7,250 bases of DNA from Clostridia bacterium (GTDB lineage Bacteria > Bacillota > Clostridia > Oscillospirales > CAG-272): contig JAGAMJ010000032.1 of NCBI GenBank assembly GCA_017624795.1, forward strand, positions 1 to 7,250, in the 5' to 3' direction. The notes below the pieces were generated by a model that was not told where the DNA came from, searched no databases, and was given only the letters and a program-made list of their open reading frames with translations. The position numbers and the translations under genes were made by a program. This document shows positions 1-5,839 of this stretch, one piece after another. The first letter of the stretch is position 1, and each line of letters opens with the position of its first letter.

Positions 1-61
1 AGTGTTCCTTCGCGCGATTTTTTATTTCGCCAAGCATCGCTTGGAATTGGAGGTGCCTTCT
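1..61 (+). promoter_or_regulatory. 3' end of the infC leader, with T-run, small hairpin and ribosome binding site
   Basis: This is the untranslated stretch just before infC, cut by the window edge. It holds a GC-rich segment (11-16) followed by a T-rich run (18-27), which looks like the 3' side of an intrinsic terminator whose 5' arm lies outside the window. A perfect 6-bp hairpin follows (CCAAGC 30-35, loop ATC, GCTTGG 39-44), then GGAGG at 49-53, eight bases before the ATT start at 62. In Bacillus the infC-rpmI-rplT operon is controlled by an L20-responsive attenuator in this position. Assigning that mechanism here is inference, because most of the leader is missing. Confidence 0.45.
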
Positions 62-580
62 ATTAGCGCAACAAAAGATATGCTGATCAATGAGGATATC
101 CGTGAAAAGGAAGTTCGTGTGATCGGCGACGACGGAGAGACCTTGGGACTGATGTCCTCAAATGCCGCTTTGAAGGTGGCGTATGACCGTGGACTTGATC
201 TGGTATTGATCGCTCCGCAGGCGACACCCCCCGTGTGCCGTATTATGGATTACGGCAAATATCGCTTTGACCGCGAAAAGAAGGAAAAGGAAGCGAAAAA
301 GAAGCAACAGGTGGTCGAACTCAAAGAGGTTCAGCTTTCCTGCCGTATCGACGTGCATGATTTTGAAACCAAGGCGCGCAACGCGATCCGCTTTTTGAGC
401 GCCGGCAACAAGGTGCGCGTGGTGCTTCGCTTCAAAGGACGCGAAATGGCACACCAGGAGCAGGGACGCGACGTGCTGACGCGCTTCGAGGCCGCTGTGG
501 AGTCTGCCGGCACGGTTGAGAAAAAGCCCGTGCTTGACGGACGTTTGATGACCATGATCGTTGTCCCCAACAAAAAATGA
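62..580 (+). CDS. infC: Translation initiation factor IF-3, probable AUU start
   Basis: IF3 binds the 30S subunit, prevents premature 50S joining and checks the start codon and initiator tRNA. The 172-residue product has the standard two-domain layout. The N-domain (about 5-72) has LINEDIR at 8-14 and the IF3 signature RIMDYGKYRFDREK at 60-73. A lysine/glutamate-rich linker (about 72-88) leads to the C-domain (about 85-170), with FKGREM and a VLDGR motif. The reading frame stays open upstream to base 2, but those 20 residues do not resemble IF3. ATT at 62 sits eight bases after GGAGG (49-53) and gives the normal family length, close to 173 in Bacillus subtilis. The first ATG (80) has no ribosome binding site. 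AUU starts are known for infC, where IF3 represses its own translation by discriminating against them. First gene of the infC-rpmI-rplT operon. The product is near certain; the start is strongly supported but not proven. Confidence 0.96.
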   Translation: MSATKDMLINEDIREKEVRVIGDDGETLGLMSSNAALKVAYDRGLDLVLIAPQATPPVCRIMDYGKYRFDREKKEKEAKKKQQVVELKEVQLSCRIDVHDFETKARNAIRFLSAGNKVRVVLRFKGREMAHQEQGRDVLTRFEAAVESAGTVEKKPVLDGRLMTMIVVPNKK

Positions 581-591
581 TCCGAACCCAA

Positions 592-607
592 AAGCGGCTT
601 GCCGCTT
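592..607 (+). promoter_or_regulatory. Perfect hairpin between infC and rpmI
   Basis: AAGCGGC (592-598) and GCCGCTT (601-607) are exact reverse complements separated by TT, so the RNA can form a 6-7 bp GC-rich stem. It lies 11 bases after the infC stop and 17 bases before the rpmI ribosome binding site (AAAGGAG, 625-631). No T-run follows, so it is not a standard terminator. It could be a processing or stability element, or part of a structure that tunes rpmI-rplT translation. In Escherichia coli, L20 represses rpmI-rplT through RNA structures around the infC-rpmI region. The equivalence here is a guess. Confidence 0.4.
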
Positions 608-640
608 GATGATAACTATGATACAAAGGAGTAAATAAAA

Positions 641-835
641 ATGGGAAAAATCAAAACGCACAAGGCATCTGCCAAAAGATTTACCGTTACCGGAACCGGT
701 AAGGTCAAGATGAACCATTGCCATCACCGTCACAATCTGGGTCTGAAAGACTCCAAGCGCAAAAGACATCTGCGTTCTTCCGCAATTCTTAGCGCGTCTA
801 TGACCGCAACGGCTCGTCACCTGATTCAGAAATAA
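641..835 (+). CDS. rpmI: 50S ribosomal protein L35
   Basis: L35 is a small, very basic protein of the large ribosomal subunit. The 64-residue product matches the usual length (about 64-66) and has the conserved opening MGKIKTHKASAKRF, followed by TGTGKVK and the basic block KRKRHLR (39-45). AAAGGAG (625-631) lies nine bases before the ATG. The gene sits between infC and rplT, its standard place, with 60 bases before it and 21 after it, and is very likely co-transcribed with both. Unusual is the run HCHHRH at residues 26-31, where most L35 proteins I know have a sequence like SHAYTSH. One Cys and four His within six residues could bind a metal, but L35 is not known as a zinc protein. Confidence 0.96.
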   Translation: MGKIKTHKASAKRFTVTGTGKVKMNHCHHRHNLGLKDSKRKRHLRSSAILSASMTATARHLIQK

Positions 836-856
836 GAGAAACGGAGGAAAAAAACA

Positions 857-1210
857 ATGGCAAGAGTAAAGGGCGCGATGATGACGCGCAAGAGAAGAAA
901 TAAAGTATTGAAGGCAGCAAAGGGCTACTGGGGCGCAAAGTCCAAGCATTTCAAGATGGCAAAAGAGGCCATCATGAAGAGTGGCAACTACGCTTTTGCC
1001 GGTCGTAAGATGAAGAAGAGAGATTTCCGCTCTCTTTGGATCGCTCGTATCTCTGCTCAGGCAAAGGCGAACGGCATGAACTATTCTACCTTCATGCACG
1101 GCCTCAAAAAGGCAGGCGTTGATCTGAACCGCAAGATGCTTTCTGAGCTGGCAGTATCGGATAAAGAGGCATTCGCCGCTTTGATCGAAACCGCAAAGGC
1201 AGCACTGTAA
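857..1210 (+). CDS. rplT: 50S ribosomal protein L20
   Basis: L20 binds 23S rRNA early and is needed for assembly of the large subunit. In Escherichia coli and Bacillus it also binds its own mRNA to repress the operon. The 117-residue product is of normal length. It has the basic N-terminal extension (MARVKGAMMTRKRRNKVLK), AKGYWGAKS at 21-29, the family signature KRDFRSLWIARISAQAK at 54-70, and a typical helical C-terminal half with YSTFMHGLKKAGVDLNRKML. GGAGG (843-847) is nine bases before the ATG. It is the last gene of the infC-rpmI-rplT operon, and a strong intrinsic terminator begins seven bases after its stop. Autoregulation by L20 is likely from family knowledge but not shown by this sequence alone. 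Confidence 0.97.
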   Translation: MARVKGAMMTRKRRNKVLKAAKGYWGAKSKHFKMAKEAIMKSGNYAFAGRKMKKRDFRSLWIARISAQAKANGMNYSTFMHGLKKAGVDLNRKMLSELAVSDKEAFAALIETAKAAL

Positions 1211-1216
1211 GAGTTA

Positions 1217-1244
1217 AAAAACCCGGTTTTTACCGGGTTTTTCT
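1217..1244 (+). terminator. Intrinsic terminator of the infC-rpmI-rplT operon
   Basis: ACCCGGT (1221-1227) and ACCGGGT (1232-1238) form a perfect 7-bp stem with a TTTT loop. Flanking A residues (1217-1220) can pair with the T-run (1239-1242) to extend it to 11 bp. The stem runs straight into TTTTTCT. It starts seven bases after the rplT stop codon. The A-run on the 5' side makes it nearly symmetrical, so it could also stop minus-strand transcription, but no convergent gene is visible. Confidence 0.93.
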
Positions 1245-1412
1245 CTATATTAGGCACGGGTGCTTTGCAAAAGCTCCTTTTGGGCAAGAATGCAAGCACG
1301 ACGGCAGAGCCGGAAAAATGCAATACATCTGTACGACTGTTTTTGCGTTTTTGGAATAATACAAGACAAATTTGGAATTTTTCAAACAAAATTTGTAAAA
1401 AGGGGAATGCGA
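1245..1412 (+). other. AT-rich spacer with an inverted repeat before the methyltransferase gene
   Basis: This 168-bp stretch separates the ribosomal-protein terminator from the next gene and must contain that gene's promoter unless there is read-through. It becomes AT-rich after about 1338. The perfect 8-bp repeats ACAAATTT (1366-1373) and AAATTTGT (1389-1396) are separated by 15 bases and end four bases before the ribosome binding site AAGGGG (1400-1405). They could be a protein operator or an RNA hairpin near the start. AATAAT at 1355-1360 is a possible -10 box, but no good -35 box lies 16-18 bases upstream. Weak short stems at 1262-1274 and 1302-1312 look like chance. An open frame continues back to 1260, but its residues are not family-like. 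Confidence 0.35.
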
Positions 1413-2243
1413 ATGCAAAAACCCACAGAGATCATTGCGTCAAGGCAAAACGCCTTGGTCAAGCTGACCGCATCGCTCACCGATCGAAAATTTCGGGAGC
1501 GCGAGGGGCTTTTTCGCTTTGACGGTAAAAAATTATTTTTAGAAGCGCTTGATGCCGACATCCCCCTTTTTGCGGTATTGCTTCGGGCGTCCTCGGCACA
1601 GGCGATCCTTGATGCTGCACAGGATCGGCAGCTGCCAAGCGACTGCCGCGCGGTGCTGTTGCAGGACGAGCTGTTCGACAGGATCAGCGAGGAGCGCGCA
1701 CCGGAGGGCGTGATCTGTGTGTCACGGCATCTTGACAAATTTCATAAAATCATTACAATAAATAAGTGCCGCGCTTTTGAAAGCGAATTTTCGGGTGGTC
1801 AAACGCTTCTTTTGGAGAGCGTGCGCGATCCGGGAAACCTTGGCACGATCATTCGGTCAGCCGCCGCGTTCGGCGTGTCGCAGATCGTGCTTTCCGCCGA
1901 TTGCGCGGATCTGTACCACCCTCGCACCATTCGTGCTGCTATGGGGACACTGTTTCACACGCCTGTCTGGATCGCTGACGATCTGGTCGGCGTGATCCAA
2001 GCGCTTTCCCACCATGGAAAGGTCTTTGCGGCAGCGCTTGATGAGGGCGCCGCCCAGCTTGACGGGATCCGCTTTGGCAAGAGGGATGCTGTGGTCGTCG
2101 GCAACGAGGGGCACGGACTTTCAAAAGAGGTGCTTGCGGCATGTAGCGAAAAGGTCTACATTCCGATGTCACCCGGGGTGGAGTCACTCAACGCGGGTAT
2201 CGCCGCGTCGATCCTGCTCTGGGAATTCTATCGTGGTAGGTGA
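1413..2243 (+). CDS. TrmH/SpoU-family RNA 2'-O-ribose methyltransferase
   Basis: Enzymes of this SPOUT family transfer a methyl group from S-adenosylmethionine to a ribose 2'-OH, usually in 23S rRNA or tRNA. They act as dimers with a trefoil-knot active site. The 276-residue product has the N-terminal substrate-binding part (about 7-100, with DRKFREREGLFRFDGKK at 24-40). The catalytic domain has all three motifs: motif 1, DPGNLGTIIRSA, around 139-150 with catalytic-type N142 and R148; motif 2, VVGNEGHGLS, around 228-237; motif 3, IPM at 250-252 and SLN at 258-260. The start is ATG 1413, because AAGGGG (1400-1405) is seven bases upstream. ATG 1407 is only one base from that site. The stop overlaps or abuts the dprA start, suggesting translational coupling. 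Location after rplT hints at an rRNA target (RlmB/TsnR-like), but the site methylated cannot be told. The AT-rich inter-domain segment (about 107-128) carries a promoter-like sequence. Confidence 0.92.
   Translation: MQKPTEIIASRQNALVKLTASLTDRKFREREGLFRFDGKKLFLEALDADIPLFAVLLRASSAQAILDAAQDRQLPSDCRAVLLQDELFDRISEERAPEGVICVSRHLDKFHKIITINKCRAFESEFSGGQTLLLESVRDPGNLGTIIRSAAAFGVSQIVLSADCADLYHPRTIRAAMGTLFHTPVWIADDLVGVIQALSHHGKVFAAALDEGAAQLDGIRFGKRDAVVVGNEGHGLSKEVLAACSEKVYIPMSPGVESLNAGIAASILLWEFYRGR
1732..1759 (+). promoter_or_regulatory. Near-consensus sigma-A-type promoter inside the methyltransferase gene
   Basis: TTGACA (1732-1737) is a perfect -35 box. It is followed after 16 bases by TACAAT (1754-1759), one base from the TATAAT consensus, in an AT-rich island (about 1731-1765) within GC-rich coding sequence. 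Transcription would start near 1766, on the coding strand, about 480 bases before dprA. It could therefore supply dprA-topA-trmFO independently of the methyltransferase. The same bases also encode the linker between the two methyltransferase domains, so the match could be a by-product of AT-rich codons. Confidence 0.45.
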
Positions 2244-2245
2244 TC
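2235..2245 (+). promoter_or_regulatory. Ribosome binding site deciding the dprA start
   Basis: GGTAGGTGATC overlaps the end of the methyltransferase gene. Its last eight bases (AGGTGATC, 2238-2245) match the sequence complementary to the 16S rRNA 3' end. It lies at a good distance from TTG 2249, with GGTAGG ending eight bases before it. GTG 2240 lies inside this element and has no other ribosome binding site, which argues for the TTG start. Confidence 0.5.
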
Positions 2246-2248
2246 GCT

Positions 2249-3514
2249 TTGCAACATGAACAGGCATGGGTTGCGCTTGCCGAGGCACTTGGACCTCGCT
2301 CGCCGATCTTAAAAGCTTTGTTAGAACGCTTTGGCACGCCCGAAGCGATCCTTGCAGCAAAAGAAACGGATATTCGCTCAGTCCTGCCCGACATTGGAGC
2401 GGGAACGCTTTCGGCGCTGATCCGTCACAAGACCGAAAAGGAAGCGATGCGGATCGTCACGTGGTGTCACCGAAACGGCGTGCGTATCCTGACGCTTGAC
2501 AGTAAGGACTATCCCGCCCCGTTGCGTGAGATCGACGAACCGCCCGCCGTTCTGTACTGTCGCGGTCGGCTGCCTTTGCTTGACGGCAGACTTGCTGTTG
2601 GTGTGGTGGGCATGCGCAAGGCGGACGCATACGGTCAGCGCGTCGCGTATAAACTATCCTTTGAGATGGCGGCAGCCGGAACTGTGATCGTCAGCGGTAT
2701 GGCGGAGGGAATCGACGCCGCCGCGGCAGCGGCGGCACTGAACGCCGGCAGCGAAACCGTCGCTGTGCTTGGTTGCGGCATCGACATTGTCTACCCCCCG
2801 CATCACACGCGCCTTGCGGCGGAAATCGCCGAGCACGGCGCGATCATCACCGAATACGCGCCCGGCACAAAACCACACGGCTGGAATTTCCCGATGCGAA
2901 ATCGTATCATCAGCGCGCTTTCAAGTGCGGTCTTGGTGGTCGAAGCGAGAGTGAACAGTGGCGCGCTGATCACCGCCCGCTATGCACTTGTTCAGGGCAA
3001 ACCTTTGTTTGCCGTTCCCGGTGATATTACCTCACCTCGTTCCGTCGGTACGAACCGTCTGATCTCGGACGGTGCTACCCCTGCGCTGGATGCAGGCGAG
3101 ATGTTGGAGCATTTTCGCTTTTTGTATCGCGATACGATCCGTATTGAAAAGCTGCCCGAGGCGATGCAATATTCTGCGATCACACCCGATGCGCTGCGGC
3201 GCTTTGGTTTGCGCCTTACCGATGATGCAACGGACAGAGAGGATCTGCCCGAGCGTCGCGAGAAGGGCGCGCGGCGTAAAAAGAAAAAGGAAGAAAAAGA
3301 TCCGCTTCAAGCGGAGCAAACGCCGCTTCCCGACACCTCACCGCTCACACCGCGGCAAAAAGAGCTTTACGATATGCTGGGAGAGGGGACTTTTTCGGTC
3401 GATCTGCTCACAGGGCAGGGCGTCCCTGTTTCCGAGGCGGCGTCAACGCTGACAGTGTTTGAAATTTACGGTCTTGTCCGCTCGCTTCCGGGCGGAATGT
3501 TTTCAAAAAAGTAA
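2249..3514 (+). CDS. dprA: DNA-processing protein DprA (Smf)
   Basis: DprA binds incoming single-stranded DNA in the cytoplasm and loads RecA during natural transformation; it is also kept in many non-competent species. The 421-residue product has an N-terminal helical domain (about 5-65). Its Rossmann-like core (about 80-290) carries GMRKADAYG at 121-129, SGMAEGID at 149-156, LGCGID at 174-179, NFPMRNRIIS at 213-222 and SGALITA at 237-243. A charged linker with a run of Arg/Lys follows (about 330-351), then a C-terminal winged helix (about 365-418, ending in LPGGMF). I chose TTG 2249 because a ribosome binding site serves it; GTG 2240 would add three residues and overlap the upstream stop by four bases. 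GMR replaces the more usual GSR/GTR at the start of the core. Second in the run with topA 39 bases downstream, the common dprA-topA order. Family assignment is firm; whether the cell is competent is unknown. Confidence 0.95.
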   Translation: MQHEQAWVALAEALGPRSPILKALLERFGTPEAILAAKETDIRSVLPDIGAGTLSALIRHKTEKEAMRIVTWCHRNGVRILTLDSKDYPAPLREIDEPPAVLYCRGRLPLLDGRLAVGVVGMRKADAYGQRVAYKLSFEMAAAGTVIVSGMAEGIDAAAAAAALNAGSETVAVLGCGIDIVYPPHHTRLAAEIAEHGAIITEYAPGTKPHGWNFPMRNRIISALSSAVLVVEARVNSGALITARYALVQGKPLFAVPGDITSPRSVGTNRLISDGATPALDAGEMLEHFRFLYRDTIRIEKLPEAMQYSAITPDALRRFGLRLTDDATDREDLPERREKGARRKKKKEEKDPLQAEQTPLPDTSPLTPRQKELYDMLGEGTFSVDLLTGQGVPVSEAASTLTVFEIYGLVRSLPGGMFSKK

Positions 3515-3553
3515 TCATTGGGTAAAATCAATCCCTAGGAAAGGAATCCATAC

Positions 3554-5839
3554 ATGGCAAATCTGGTCATCGTGGAGTCGCCTTCTAAGGCGACTGCCAT
3601 CAAAAAGTATCTCGGCTCCAATTACAAGGTCATCGCTTCCAAGGGTCACGTGCGTGACCTGCCCAAGAGCTCGCTCAGCGTTGACGTTGAGAACGGCTTT
3701 GAAGCGCATTATATCAACATTCGCGGCAAGGGCGATCTGATCAAGGAGATCCGCAAGGAGGCGAAGGCGGCAAAAAAGGTCTTTCTTGCGCCTGACCCCG
3801 ATCGCGAGGGCGAGGCAATTGCCTGGCATCTCGCGGCAGCGCTTGGGCTTGAACCCGAAAAGACCCTTCGCGTTTCCTTCAACGAGATCACGCCCGATGT
3901 GGTACGCGCCGCCATCAAGGAGCCGCGCGCCATCGATATGAATCTGGTCAACGCCCAGCAGACGCGCCGCATTTGGGACCGCGTGGTGGGCTACAAGCTC
4001 TCCCCCTATCTTTGGAAGGCGGTGAAAAACGGGCTTTCCGCCGGGCGTGTGCAATCTGTTGCGGCACGCATTATCGTGGACCGTGAGGACGAGATCAGAT
4101 CCTTCGTTCCCGAGGAATATTGGACGATCGATGCCCAGGTCGGTGTCGGAGAGGGTAAGGAGTTTGCCGTTCGCTTTTACGGAACTGACAAGCGAAAGAT
4201 CAAGCTGGACAGCGAAAAGGCGACCGCCAAGATCGTTGAGGCGATCAAGGATAAGAACTTCACCGTTCGAAGCGTAAAACGCGCCAACCGTCAGAAATTG
4301 CCCGCACCGCCCTTTACCACCTCGACCATGCAGCAGGAGGCATCTCGCAAGCTCGGCTTCCAGTCCCAGCGCATCATGCGCGTGGCACAGGAGCTGTACG
4401 AGGGCATTCACGTGGGAAGCGAAAACGGCGGCGTCCAGGGTTTGATCACCTATATGCGTACCGACTCGCTTCGTGTTTCCGCCGACGCACAAAAGGCAGC
4501 ACGTGAGCTGATCTGCGCCAAATACGGGGAAGGGTTTTGCCCCGAAAAGCCCCGTTCCTATAAAACACGCGCCAACGCGCAGGACGCGCACGAGGCAATC
4601 CGTCCCTCGCACGTGGATCTTGAACCCGCAAAGATCCACAAATACCTCACGCCCGATCAATACCGCCTTTATAAGCTGATCTGGGAGCGCTTTGTCGCAA
4701 GCCAGATGCAGTCCGCAACGCTCAACACCCTTTCGGTCGAGCTGGAAGCTGCGGGGTATGTGTTCCGCGCAGGCGGTTACAGCGTGGCATTCCCCGGCTA
4801 TATGGCTGTTTACGAGGAAAGTGAGGACGAGGAGATCCGCGCCGACGCCATCAGCGAGCAAAAGGATATCCGTATTCCAGAGCTTGCCGAGGGTGATACG
4901 ATCAAGCTGCGCGAGATCCAAACGGCACGTCACTTTACCGAGGCACCCGCCCGCTATACCGAGGCGTCGCTGATCAAGTTCCTTGACGAAAAGGGTATTG
5001 GCCGCCCCAGCACCTATAATACGATCATTACGACCATCGTGTCACGAAATTACGTGGTACGTGATGGCAGATCCTTGGTTCCGACCCCTCTTGGCGAGGT
5101 CACCACACGTCTGATGAAGGAAAACTTTTCCGACATCGTGGACTATACCTTTACCGCCCATATGGAGGATCAGCTTGACGAGATCGAAAAGGGCAACGTC
5201 GAGATGCTTGACGTGCTCAATCCCTTCTGGAAGGGCTTTGAGAAGGAGCTGGAGCGCGCCGAGGAAACCATCGGAAAGGGTAGCTTTGAGCTTCCCGTAG
5301 AGGAAACCGATATCATTTGCGACAAATGCGGCGCGAAGATGGTCATCAAAAACGGTCGCTACGGCAAGTTTGCCGCATGCCCCAATTACCCCAACTGCCG
5401 CAATACCAAGCCCCTCACCGAAAAGAAAGAAGAGCCGCAACGTGTCGAGAAAAAGGCGACTGCTGTGGCTGATTTCAAGTGCGAGAAGTGCGGCGCGGAT
5501 ATGGTGCAGCGCAACGGTCGCTACGGCTCCTTCTTCGCCTGCTCCCGTTATCCCGAATGCAGCTTTACCAAGCAAAAGACCAAGGAATTGGACGTTCCAT
5601 GCCCCAAGTGCGGCTCCAAGATCCTGATCAAGACGGGACGCAACAAAACGGTGTTTTACAGCTGTGAAAAATATCCCGAATGTGATTTTTCCTCTTGGGA
5701 TATGCCTGTTAGCGAGTGTTGCCCGCAGTGCGGCAAGGTCCTGTTCCGCAAAAAGGGCAAGGCGTTGCTTGTTTGTCATGACAAAGAGTGCGGTTACAGG
5801 CGTGAGAGCGAAGAAACCGCAGCCGAGAGAAAAGAATGA
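3554..5839 (+). CDS. topA: DNA topoisomerase I (type IA)
   Basis: This enzyme relaxes negatively supercoiled DNA by cutting one strand, passing the other and resealing, with Mg2+. The 761-residue product has the N-terminal TOPRIM domain, with E8 in VIVESPSK and the acidic triad D81, D83, E85 in DPDREGEA. The active-site tyrosine is Y300 in ITYMRTDS. Other family motifs are LSAGRVQSVA (161-170), DAHEAIRPS (344-352) and GIGRPSTYNTI (481-491). The C-terminus has four four-cysteine zinc ribbons: C589/592/609/615, C643/646/663/669, C683/686/704/710 and C723/726/741/746. This is somewhat longer than the 691-residue Bacillus subtilis enzyme. AAAGGA (3540-3545) lies eight bases before the ATG. The stop overlaps the trmFO start (ATGA), implying coupled translation. 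All catalytic residues are present. Confidence 0.98.
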   Translation: MANLVIVESPSKATAIKKYLGSNYKVIASKGHVRDLPKSSLSVDVENGFEAHYINIRGKGDLIKEIRKEAKAAKKVFLAPDPDREGEAIAWHLAAALGLEPEKTLRVSFNEITPDVVRAAIKEPRAIDMNLVNAQQTRRIWDRVVGYKLSPYLWKAVKNGLSAGRVQSVAARIIVDREDEIRSFVPEEYWTIDAQVGVGEGKEFAVRFYGTDKRKIKLDSEKATAKIVEAIKDKNFTVRSVKRANRQKLPAPPFTTSTMQQEASRKLGFQSQRIMRVAQELYEGIHVGSENGGVQGLITYMRTDSLRVSADAQKAARELICAKYGEGFCPEKPRSYKTRANAQDAHEAIRPSHVDLEPAKIHKYLTPDQYRLYKLIWERFVASQMQSATLNTLSVELEAAGYVFRAGGYSVAFPGYMAVYEESEDEEIRADAISEQKDIRIPELAEGDTIKLREIQTARHFTEAPARYTEASLIKFLDEKGIGRPSTYNTIITTIVSRNYVVRDGRSLVPTPLGEVTTRLMKENFSDIVDYTFTAHMEDQLDEIEKGNVEMLDVLNPFWKGFEKELERAEETIGKGSFELPVEETDIICDKCGAKMVIKNGRYGKFAACPNYPNCRNTKPLTEKKEEPQRVEKKATAVADFKCEKCGADMVQRNGRYGSFFACSRYPECSFTKQKTKELDVPCPKCGSKILIKTGRNKTVFYSCEKYPECDFSSWDMPVSECCPQCGKVLFRKKGKALLVCHDKECGYRRESEETAAERKE
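5318..5560 (+). repeat. Duplicated zinc-ribbon units within topA
   Basis: Ribbon 1 (5318-5398) and ribbon 2 (5480-5560) repeat at a 162-base (54-residue) period and are still similar at DNA level. AACGGTCGCTACGGC occurs identically at 5351-5365 and 5513-5527, and the start of each unit (tgcggcgcg...atggt) is also close. Both encode NGRYG followed by F-A-C and a final Y/P-x-C. Ribbons 3 and 4 are more diverged. The likeness may come from duplication or from selection plus codon bias. Confidence 0.6.

Noticed and set aside
2..61. N-terminal extension of IF3 from GTG at 2
   Set aside because: The 20 extra residues do not match IF3, no upstream ribosome binding site can be seen, and a GGAGG is placed for the ATT at 62.
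158..1099. Minus-strand open frame (313 codons) across infC, rpmI and rplT
   Set aside because: It spans three certain genes and their gaps, has no recognisable motifs and is a shadow of their codon use.
1302..1312. CGGC-AGA-GCCG stem as a terminator or regulator
   Set aside because: Only four base pairs and no T-run on either strand in the correct position.
1260..1412. N-terminal extension of the methyltransferase to 1260
   Set aside because: The added residues are unlike the family, AT-rich and non-conserved in character, while ATG 1413 has a good ribosome binding site.
1245..1412. Riboswitch or T-box in the spacer before the methyltransferase
   Set aside because: I saw no T-box motif or recognisable riboswitch core, and no terminator precedes the gene start after the one at 1217-1244.
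3515..4933. Long minus-strand open frame (472 codons) opposite topA
   Set aside because: It lies wholly over a gene with every topoisomerase motif, the protein resembles no family I know, and biased codon use in topA readily leaves the opposite frame stop-free.
5015..5020. TATAAT inside topA as a -10 box
   Set aside because: The nearest TTGACG (4983-4988) is 26 bases away and TTGGCC only 11, so no -35 box is at a usable distance.
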